The translations under genes and the position numbers were made by a program. The notes beneath the pieces were generated by a model, which saw only the letters and a list, made by a program, of their open reading frames with translations, ran no database searches and was not told the origin of the DNA. Below are positions 41,137 through 47,974 of a stretch of DNA of 64,000 nucleotides, in pieces. Each line of letters starts with the position of its first letter. Positions within the stretch are counted from its first letter, which is position 1. The stretch comes from Actinobacillus genomosp. 1 (GTDB lineage: Bacteria > Pseudomonadota > Gammaproteobacteria > Enterobacterales > Pasteurellaceae): NCBI RefSeq assembly GCF_029774175.1, contig NZ_CP103834.1, positions 1 through 64,000 of the forward strand, written 5' to 3'.

Positions 41137-41733
41137 TCAGAAATTACTCTCTGAATGAATAATTTCAGTTATACCATAAGGGTGGAGCTTTAGACAACAA
41201 AGATTACAATAAGTTTTGTTTTTTAATGAAATTGCAATACTTGGATTCGGTAAACGCTCGCCCTCTACTTGCGGCTGACTGATTTTAAGCTCGAGATTGG
41301 CATTAATCGTTAAATGAAACTGTTTTAAGGTGCGCTGAACCCATTGCTCAACCGTCTCGTTTGGCTTCATCGGATAAACGATTTCAATATGTTCCCAACC
41401 TTGTTGCGGATAAACTTTATCTTTAGGAAACGGTAATTCGATAATTGAAACCGCTTGCCCTAAAAAAGATAACGGCTGACTGAGTTTGATAAGGGCTATC
41501 GGTCGTCCGTTGACTTCGCTTTCTTTTAATAATTCGCCGTGTTCGAGCAAGAACGAACTCCATTGTTCAGCGGTATATTGTTCATTCATTCTGACTGCCA
41601 AATGGTCAATCTCAAACTGATTTAAATCCAACATTGCTAAGTGTGCAATTTGCTGAATTTTTTGTTGAAATTCAGAAAAATCGCCAAAATAAGCGGTCAT
41701 TTTCTCGTAAAATTTTGCATTTTCTTGTATCAT
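41137..41733 (-). CDS. yecM: YecM family protein (VOC-like fold)
   Basis: The 198-residue protein resembles E. coli YecM, a predicted metal-binding protein of the vicinal oxygen chelate superfamily with unknown substrate. Recognisable stretches are IDHLAVRMN (near residue 43), ALIKLSQPL, VSIIELPFPKDKVYPQQGWEHIEIVYP and the C-terminal SLKNKTYCNLCCLKLHPYGITEIIHSE. The His, Glu and HIEIV residues would supply metal ligands. It is divergent from argS; in E. coli yecM also neighbours argS, supporting the assignment. A Cys-Cys pair near the end (NLCCLKLHP) is unusual. Confidence 0.85.
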   Translation of the reverse strand: MIQENAKFYEKMTAYFGDFSEFQQKIQQIAHLAMLDLNQFEIDHLAVRMNEQYTAEQWSSFLLEHGELLKESEVNGRPIALIKLSQPLSFLGQAVSIIELPFPKDKVYPQQGWEHIEIVYPMKPNETVEQWVQRTLKQFHLTINANLELKISQPQVEGERLPNPSIAISLKNKTYCNLCCLKLHPYGITEIIHSESNF

Positions 41734-41831
41734 AGAGCGTTTTCCCTTTCGAGTGCGAATTGAGGCACTATTCGGATTTTTTAAATGTAATATCGTGCAA
41801 AAAATTGCACGTAGAAAAAGGTTATATATTC

Positions 41832-43559
41832 GTGAATATTCAACAGATTTTATCAGACAAAATTAAACAAGCAATGATTGCGGCAGGGGCGGAAAGCAAT
41901 GTTGAACCGCTTGTTCGTCAGTCAGGCAAACCGGAGTTTGGTGATTATCAAGCAAACGGTGCAATGGGCGCAGCAAAAAAATTAGGTATGAATCCACGTG
42001 AGTTTGCACAGAAAATTTTAGATAACGCAGATTTAAACGGTATTGCCGATAAATTGGAAATTGCCGGCCCGGGCTTTATCAATATTTTCTTAAACCAAGC
42101 GTGGTTGGCAAATCAAGCAAGTGAAGCATTACAAGCGGTCAATTTTGGCATTAAAACTGCAAATCCGCAAACTATCGTGATCGACTACTCTTCGCCGAAC
42201 GTAGCGAAAGAAATGCACGTAGGTCACCTACGTTCAACCATTATCGGTGATGCGGTAGTGCGTACCTTGGAATTTTTAGGAAATAACGTGATTCGTGCTA
42301 ACCACGTAGGCGACTGGGGGACGCAATTCGGTATGTTAATCGCCTACTTAGAAAAAATGGAAAACGAACACGCCAGCCAAATGGAATTAAGTGATTTGGA
42401 AGCCTTCTATCGCGCGGCAAAAGAGCATTATGACAGTGATGAAGTGTTTGCCGAAAAAGCACGTAACTATGTGGTGAAACTACAAAGCGGTGATGAATAT
42501 TGCCGTACGATGTGGAAAAAATTAGTCGATATTACTATGCACCACAACCAAGAAAACTACGACCGTTTAAATGTTACCCTTTCAGAAAAAGATGTGATGG
42601 GTGAAAGCCTTTACAACCCGATGTTACCGGAAATTGTAGCGGATTTAAAAGCCAAAGGCTTAGCGGTAGAAGATGACGGGGCGTTAGTGGTGTTCTTAGA
42701 CGAATTTAAGAATAAAGACGGCGACCCGATGGGCGTTATCGTACAGAAAAAAGACGGTGGTTTCTTATATACCACGACGGATATTGCCGCAGCGAAATAC
42801 CGCTACGAAACCTTAAATGCGGATCGTGTGTTAGTGTTCTCGGATTCTCGCCAAGCACAACATATGCAGCAGGCGTGGTTAATTACTCGTAAAGCAGGCT
42901 ATGTGCCGGAAAGTTTCAGCCTTGAACATCCGTTCTTCGGAATGATGTTAGGTAAAGACGGCAAGCCGTTTAAAACCCGTTCGGGCGGTACGGTTAAATT
43001 AAAAGATTTATTAGATGAAGCGGTGGAACGTGCGGATAAATTAATTTCAGAGCGTTCAACGGATTTAACCGCAGAAGAAAAAACGGCGGTCGTGGAAGCG
43101 GTGGCAATCGGTTCGGTCAAATATTCGGATCTCTCGAAAAACCGTACCACAGACTACGTCTTTGATTGGGATAATATGCTGACCTTTGAAGGCAACACCG
43201 CGCCGTATATGCAATACGCTTATACTCGTATCCGCTCAATTTTCAACCGTGCCGGCATTGATGCAAACGGTTTAAACGGTGAAATTAACTTAACTGAAGA
43301 GAAAGAACGAGCGTTAGCGATTAAACTTTTACAGTTTGAAGAAGCGTTAAACGGCGTGGCAAAAGACGGTATGCCACATATTCTTTGCCAATACTTATAC
43401 GAATTAGCCGGTGCATTCTCAAGTTTCTACGAAGCTTGCCCAATGCTCAATGCAGAAGAAAATGTGAAAAATAGCCGTTTAAACTTAGCCGGTTTAACTG
43501 CAAAAACATTAAAACAAGGTTTAGAGCTCTTAGGTATTAAGACGATTGAAAAAATGTAA
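41832..43559 (+). CDS. argS: Arginyl-tRNA synthetase
   Basis: ArgS is a class I aminoacyl-tRNA synthetase. The start is placed at a GTG at 41832 (MNIQQILSDKIKQAM), 8 bases after AAAAAGG, because the family N terminus begins there. An ATG at 41760 would add 24 residues with no homology. The 575-residue product has the Add-1 domain, the HIGH-equivalent HVGHLRST (near residue 124-131) and the C-terminal anticodon domain. The KMSKS motif is degenerate, as normal for ArgS (FKTRSGGTVKLKDLLDEA region). It sits divergent from yecM. A short hairpin without T run follows. Confidence 0.95.
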   Translation: MNIQQILSDKIKQAMIAAGAESNVEPLVRQSGKPEFGDYQANGAMGAAKKLGMNPREFAQKILDNADLNGIADKLEIAGPGFINIFLNQAWLANQASEALQAVNFGIKTANPQTIVIDYSSPNVAKEMHVGHLRSTIIGDAVVRTLEFLGNNVIRANHVGDWGTQFGMLIAYLEKMENEHASQMELSDLEAFYRAAKEHYDSDEVFAEKARNYVVKLQSGDEYCRTMWKKLVDITMHHNQENYDRLNVTLSEKDVMGESLYNPMLPEIVADLKAKGLAVEDDGALVVFLDEFKNKDGDPMGVIVQKKDGGFLYTTTDIAAAKYRYETLNADRVLVFSDSRQAQHMQQAWLITRKAGYVPESFSLEHPFFGMMLGKDGKPFKTRSGGTVKLKDLLDEAVERADKLISERSTDLTAEEKTAVVEAVAIGSVKYSDLSKNRTTDYVFDWDNMLTFEGNTAPYMQYAYTRIRSIFNRAGIDANGLNGEINLTEEKERALAIKLLQFEEALNGVAKDGMPHILCQYLYELAGAFSSFYEACPMLNAEENVKNSRLNLAGLTAKTLKQGLELLGIKTIEKM

Positions 43560-43568
43560 TGAAACGAC

Positions 43569-43589
43569 CCCCTCTTTGCTAAAGAGGGG
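43569..43589 (+). other. Hairpin between argS and obgE
   Basis: CCCCTCTTT (43569-43577) and AAAGAGGGG (43581-43589) make a 9-bp perfect stem with a 3-base loop. No T run follows (AGTAAAAAAGG), and the obgE start is 18 bases downstream, so it is more likely a stability or processing element than a terminator. A similar CCTCTTTT/AAAAGAGG element lies near 47776. Confidence 0.55.
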
Positions 43590-43607
43590 AGTAAAAAAGG
43601 AATAACA

Positions 43608-44783
43608 ATGAAATTTATTGATGAAGCCCTGATTCGTGTCGAAGCAGGCGATGGCGGTAACGGTTGTGTGAGTTTCCGCCGTGAAAAATATATCCCGAAA
43701 GGTGGGCCGGACGGCGGTGACGGCGGTGACGGCGGTGATGTTTATTTAATCGCTGATGAAAACTTAAATACGCTTATCGACTACCGTTTTGAAAAACGTT
43801 ACGCCGCAGGTCGTGGCGAGAACGGTCGTAGTGCCGGCTGTACCGGACACCGTGGTAACGATATTACCTTACGTGTGCCGGTTGGTACGCGAGCGATCGA
43901 CAATGACACTCAAGAAGTGATCGGCGATTTAACTAAACACGGTATGAAAATGTTGGTGGCAAAAGGTGGTTATCACGGCTTAGGTAATACCCGTTTTAAA
44001 TCGTCGGTAAACCGTGCGCCTCGTCAAAAGACGAACGGTACACCGGGCGAAAAACGTGATTTATTACTTGAGTTAATGCTACTTGCCGATGTTGGTATGT
44101 TAGGTTTACCGAATGCCGGTAAATCAACCTTTATTCGTGCGGTATCAGCAGCAAAACCAAAAGTGGCGGATTATCCGTTTACTACGCTGGTGCCAAGTTT
44201 AGGCGTGGCTCGTGTCGGTGCGGATCGTAGCTTTGTGGTGGCGGATATTCCTGGCTTAATCGAAGGTGCGGCGGACGGTGCCGGTTTAGGTATTCGTTTC
44301 TTAAAACATCTTGAACGTTGCCGTGTGTTAATTCACTTAGTCGATATTATGCCGATTGACGAAAGCGATCCGGCACAAAATATTTCGGTGATTGAAAGCG
44401 AGCTTTACCAATATAGCGAAAAATTATCGGAAAAACCGACTTGGTTAGTCTTCAATAAGATTGATATGATTGGTGAAGAGGAAGCACAAGCTCGTGCGCA
44501 AGAAATCGCTGAACAAATCGGCTGGGAGGGCGATTATTACTTAATATCTGCCGCAACCGGTCAAAATGTACAAAATCTTACCCGTGACATTATGGACTTT
44601 ATCGAAGCAAACCCACGTGAAGTGGCGGAAGAAAATAAAGAAGCGGATGAAGTGAAATTCAAATGGGATGATTACCATCAACAAGCAATGCAAAACCCTA
44701 TCGAAGAAGATTGGGATGATTTTGATGATGATTGGTCGGAAGAAGATGAAGAAGGTGTGGAATTTGTTTACACCCGTAGTTAA
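43608..44783 (+). CDS. obgE: Obg GTPase (CgtA/ObgE)
   Basis: ObgE is an essential GTPase for 50S ribosome assembly and stress signalling. The 391-residue protein has the glycine-rich Obg fold (1-158, with GGPDGGDGGDGGDVY and GYHGLGNTRFKSSVNRAP), then the G domain with G1 GLPNAGKST (near 166-174), G3 DIPGLIEGAADGAG and G4 NKID. The C-terminal tail is strongly acidic (EEDWDDFDDDWSEEDEEG). Ribosome binding site AAGGAATA. In E. coli it follows rplU-rpmA; here it follows argS. A USS hairpin follows. Confidence 0.97.
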   Translation: MKFIDEALIRVEAGDGGNGCVSFRREKYIPKGGPDGGDGGDGGDVYLIADENLNTLIDYRFEKRYAAGRGENGRSAGCTGHRGNDITLRVPVGTRAIDNDTQEVIGDLTKHGMKMLVAKGGYHGLGNTRFKSSVNRAPRQKTNGTPGEKRDLLLELMLLADVGMLGLPNAGKSTFIRAVSAAKPKVADYPFTTLVPSLGVARVGADRSFVVADIPGLIEGAADGAGLGIRFLKHLERCRVLIHLVDIMPIDESDPAQNISVIESELYQYSEKLSEKPTWLVFNKIDMIGEEEAQARAQEIAEQIGWEGDYYLISAATGQNVQNLTRDIMDFIEANPREVAEENKEADEVKFKWDDYHQQAMQNPIEEDWDDFDDDWSEEDEEGVEFVYTRS

Positions 44784-44795
44784 TCCTAGCTAATG

Positions 44796-44838
44796 ACAAG
44801 CGGTTGAATTTGCGAAAAAATTTGCAAATTCGACCGCT
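44796..44838. repeat. Inverted USS pair after obgE
   Basis: ACAAGCGGTTGAATTTGC begins at 44795 and is matched by GCAAATTCGACCGCT ending near 44838, with AAAAAATTT between. It forms a good hairpin followed by CTTTATTTG. Confidence 0.75.
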
Positions 44839-44857
44839 CTTTATTTGAGGAATCAAA

Positions 44858-45469
44858 ATGCTGAATGCCAAAAGTTGTGAATTATTCGAAATCCCGTTTT
44901 TTCAATTTGCGCAAATGAAAAAATATTGTCCGGAAGATATTCCGTTGATAAAAGCAAATTACAAAGCGGAGTGGCAAAAATGGAAAGCGTTGCATTTAGA
45001 AGTGGCACGTCAGCTCGGTATGCCGTTTGCCGAACCGCATATTGAAAAATGGTGTAACGGTTGGCAGGTGAGGTCGCACTTTTTTGCGTATTACAAATAT
45101 GAATTTAACCGCAATTCTGCGGCAATCTTATCGGTGATTTTAAATCGCCGCCGTTTACAGGTGTGTTTGGATTGGCATTGTTACCGAGCGGATCGTTCTC
45201 AGATTTCGTTAGCACAATATAACCAATGGTTAGAAAAATTAGACCGCTTGCAATACCAAGATTTTGAGGTGTGGCACGGTGCGGAAAGCGAGTATGCCGA
45301 TTTTAAAACGCTTAAAGAAACAGATTCGTTATCGCTTGAAAATGATGAAGATTTTTGGTGTATCGGGCGTAATATTGAAAAAGCCGATCTCGATCAGATT
45401 GATATGGCGGAATTTATTTACCAAACCATTCGCCAATTATTACCGCTATATGAAGCGTGTCATCAATAG
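44858..45469 (+). CDS. Uncharacterised soluble protein
   Basis: The 203-residue protein has no signal peptide or membrane helix. It is rich in Trp, Tyr and charged residues: WKALHLEVARQLGMPFAEPH, WCNGWQVRSHFFAYYKYEFN, SAAILSVILNRRRLQVCLDWHCYRADRS and a C-terminal helix AEFIYQTIRQLLPLYEAC. The pattern of an exposed aromatic sheet with a basic NRRRL strand suggests a ligand- or nucleic-acid-binding fold, but I do not recognise a named family. It has a normal ribosome binding site (TTTGAGGAATC) and codon use like its neighbours, so it looks like a real gene. It lies between obgE and convergent rlmB. Confidence 0.8.
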   Translation: MLNAKSCELFEIPFFQFAQMKKYCPEDIPLIKANYKAEWQKWKALHLEVARQLGMPFAEPHIEKWCNGWQVRSHFFAYYKYEFNRNSAAILSVILNRRRLQVCLDWHCYRADRSQISLAQYNQWLEKLDRLQYQDFEVWHGAESEYADFKTLKETDSLSLENDEDFWCIGRNIEKADLDQIDMAEFIYQTIRQLLPLYEACHQ

Positions 45470-45472
45470 AGA

Positions 45473-45554
45473 AAATATGGAAGAGACAAGCGGTTAAATT
45501 TGTAGCAAACTTGGCAAATGCCGAGTGACTGAAACTTTATCATCTTCCATATTT
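45473..45554. repeat. 12-bp inverted repeat flanking the convergent gap before rlmB
   Basis: AAATATGGAAGA (45473-45484) and TCTTCCATATTT (45543-45554) are perfect inverted repeats 58 bases apart, with a single USS core (from 45486) inside the loop. The right arm overlaps bases upstream of the rlmB stop. It may be a bidirectional terminator or mRNA end structure. Confidence 0.5.
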
Positions 45555-45568
45555 GAAGAAATTAGCGC

Positions 45569-46312
45569 TTATTGTGCGGCTAGTTTTTGGCGTACAATTT
45601 CAAATAAACATACGCCGGTCGCAACCGAAACGTTCAATGAAGAAACCGACCCCGCCATTGGGATACTGATTAACTGGTCGCAATGCTCACGGGTTAAACG
45701 GCGCATACCGTCACCTTCCGCTCCCATCACTAAAGCGATAGCACCGGTTAATTTCGCCTGATAAATACCGGAGGTCGCTTCTCCTGCCGTGCCGACAATC
45801 CAGATATTATGTTGTTCTTGTAGCTCTCGCATGGTGCGAGCAAGGTTGGTAACACGAATTAACGGCACGGTTTCAGCCGCACCGCAAGCCACTTTACGAG
45901 CGGTTGAGGTGAGCTGTGCCGATTTATCTTTCGGTACGATAACCGCATCCACACCTGCCGCATCTGCAGTACGTAAACAAGCACCAAGGTTATGCGGATC
46001 CGTTACACCGTCTAAAATTAATAAAAACGGATTTTGCTTTTGGCTCAAAATTACATCAAGATCGTGCTCGTTTAGTTCTTTTTGCGGCACGACTTTCGCA
46101 ATAATCCCTTGGTGAACTTCGCCTTGCGCTTTGTTATCCAATGTTTGGCGATTGACTTGCTGAATAGAAATACCTAAGCGTTGTAGCTCATTCAATAATG
46201 GGTTTAGACGTTTATCTTCACGTCCTTTTAGCACTAAAACTTCAATTAAGCGTTCCGGCGCGTTATCTAAGAAAGCTTTTACGGCGTGAATACCATAAAT
46301 TTGTTCGCTCAT
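45569..46312 (-). CDS. rlmB: 23S rRNA Gm2251 2'-O-methyltransferase
   Basis: RlmB is a SPOUT-family methyltransferase for G2251 in the peptidyl transferase P loop. The start is at 46312 (MSEQIYGIHAVKAFL), 6 bases after AAAGGA; the longer frame upstream starts without a site. The 247-residue product has the N-terminal substrate-binding domain (about 1-75) and the SPOUT domain with LDGVTDPHNLGACLRTADAAGVDAVI, NLARTMRELQE, LVMGAEGDGMRRLTREHCD and SIPMAGSVSSLNVSVATGVCLFE knot motifs. It is monocistronic. Confidence 0.95.
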   Translation of the reverse strand: MSEQIYGIHAVKAFLDNAPERLIEVLVLKGREDKRLNPLLNELQRLGISIQQVNRQTLDNKAQGEVHQGIIAKVVPQKELNEHDLDVILSQKQNPFLLILDGVTDPHNLGACLRTADAAGVDAVIVPKDKSAQLTSTARKVACGAAETVPLIRVTNLARTMRELQEQHNIWIVGTAGEATSGIYQAKLTGAIALVMGAEGDGMRRLTREHCDQLISIPMAGSVSSLNVSVATGVCLFEIVRQKLAAQ

Positions 46313-46388
46313 TTTTATTCCTTTGTAAATAAACAACGGATAACAAAGTTTTATACAAATCTATGTTATCCGTGATGAATTAAATAAT

Positions 46389-47753
46389 TTATAACAACAT
46401 TTTGACGACTTTATCCAGTTTCACACGACCAAAACGTTTTAACAGTTTTCGAACGGCTTCTGGATAATCGTTAATTTGCTCTAAGTCACTATAGTGTTTT
46501 AAAACCGTCGTATGAGTCCGAATTTGTGCTAATTCGGCTTGTGCTTTTGCGCTTAATTCAGCTTTCGGGTCATGAATTAAGACCGCATTTTCCGCATCTA
46601 AAGCCCATGCTCGAGGATTTAGATTGTTGCCGGTTAGTAGAATGTAGCGGCTATCAATCCATACCCCTTTCAGATGGTAACTATTATCACCGTGTTTCCA
46701 TAGGCGTACGGTTAATTGTCCGTTTTGGATATAACGATCAAAACGTTTGGTAAAAGCGCGCAAATTTTTCTCATACAAATAAGGCAATGCCGATGCCATC
46801 GTAAATTTTTCTTCCGGCGGCGTATAGAAATCGTTAGCGGTTTTGTCACCGACAATAATTTCCGCTTTTTTGCCGTGATCCAATAACCAATTTAAACGCT
46901 TATAAAGCGAAAGCGGGAAATTAAAATACGGTGTACAGATCGTTAATTTATCTTCCACCTGATAAAACAAGGCTTCAATCGTTTTATTTAAAGCATTTTT
47001 ACGCCCTAATCCGACTAGCGGCGATAAGCTAAGCTGATCACTTTGCGGTTGCCCATTAAAAGTGTAACTTTGTGATGATAAATACTTACGGAATGCTTTG
47101 ATAAGCGGTCGAATTTGATGTGTTTTCGGACGACTCGAATTATCTAACCGATTTACCGCATCATGTTGCAAAATATGCAAATTGGTAAAATCAATCATAG
47201 CATCGGTTAAGGCTTTATTTTTAATCACATGATAACGGTCGTAGCGATAACGCTCAAATTGCTGCAGATAGACGTTATTAATACTTGCACCGCTATAGAG
47301 TAATGTATCATCGAAGATAAAACCTTTTAAATGCAATACGCCGAATAACTCTTTGCGATTAACCGGCACACCCCAGAACTGAATTTCTTGATCAGCCGGT
47401 AAATTATATTGTTGCTTGATTTTCGCATACCAATCGGCATTTGAACTTGTCGTTTCTTCACCGATACGACCTCGTTGCGCTCTATGCCAATCGACTAAAA
47501 CTTTAATGTCTAAAGACGGATTGGCTTGTTTTGCATCATAAAGCGCATTCAAAACTTCTTGCCCCGCTTCGTCTTGTTCGAAGTATAACGCAGTCAAATA
47601 AATACGCTCTTTAGCCGCTTTAATCAGAGTTAAGATTCGTTCCTTAAATGCGTGGCTCCCGTTTAAAAACTCTACATTTTCGGCTTGTTGCGCTAAATAA
47701 CGTAAGCTTTCGAGATGTTTTCGGGCATGATTCGGTTTGTTTAAAATAAGCAT
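46389..47753 (-). CDS. pssA: CDP-diacylglycerol:serine O-phosphatidyltransferase (PssA, PLD superfamily)
   Basis: PssA makes phosphatidylserine, the precursor of phosphatidylethanolamine. The 454-residue protein is of the enterobacterial type (E. coli 451) with two HKD motifs: HLKGFIFDDTLLYSGASINN (near residue 141-160) and YHLKGVWIDSRYILLTGNN (near 357-375). The C-terminal region is basic and amphipathic (RKLLKRFGRVKLDKVVKMLL), suiting peripheral membrane binding. A hairpin (CTCTTTT/AAAAGAG, 47776-47794) and a USS pair lie upstream in the gap to ileS. Confidence 0.95.
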   Translation of the reverse strand: MLILNKPNHARKHLESLRYLAQQAENVEFLNGSHAFKERILTLIKAAKERIYLTALYFEQDEAGQEVLNALYDAKQANPSLDIKVLVDWHRAQRGRIGEETTSSNADWYAKIKQQYNLPADQEIQFWGVPVNRKELFGVLHLKGFIFDDTLLYSGASINNVYLQQFERYRYDRYHVIKNKALTDAMIDFTNLHILQHDAVNRLDNSSRPKTHQIRPLIKAFRKYLSSQSYTFNGQPQSDQLSLSPLVGLGRKNALNKTIEALFYQVEDKLTICTPYFNFPLSLYKRLNWLLDHGKKAEIIVGDKTANDFYTPPEEKFTMASALPYLYEKNLRAFTKRFDRYIQNGQLTVRLWKHGDNSYHLKGVWIDSRYILLTGNNLNPRAWALDAENAVLIHDPKAELSAKAQAELAQIRTHTTVLKHYSDLEQINDYPEAVRKLLKRFGRVKLDKVVKMLL

Positions 47754-47775
47754 GTTACTGCTCCTAATTAATCTT

Positions 47776-47858
47776 CTCTTTTGGTGTAAAAGAGGAGTTT
47801 CATTTTGCGGTTTATAAGCGGTGGATTTTCGTTGATTTTTAGTAATTTTTAACCGCTT
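47776..47858. repeat. Hairpin and inverted USS-like pair between ileS and pssA
   Basis: CTCTTTT (47776-47782) and AAAAGAG (47788-47794) form a 7-bp stem with loop GGTGT. Further on, TAAGCGGT (from 47816) faces AACCGCTTGA (ending near 47860). The first resembles the argS-obgE hairpin. Confidence 0.5.
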
Positions 47859-47907
47859 GAATTATATAGAAATGATGGCTTTGTTCACACATAAACTCAA
47901 ATGAAAC

Positions 47908-47927
47908 GGTGGGCGAAAAAGCCCACC
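47908..47927 (-). terminator. Probable terminator of ileS
   Basis: On the minus strand GGTGGGC, loop TTTTTC, GCCCACC form a GC-rich 7-bp perfect stem, followed by GTTTCATTTG. It begins 48 bases after the ileS stop. Confidence 0.6.
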
Positions 47928-47974
47928 ATATAATTATACTTTATATATTTTGCTATAAAGTATGTGTCGAGTAC

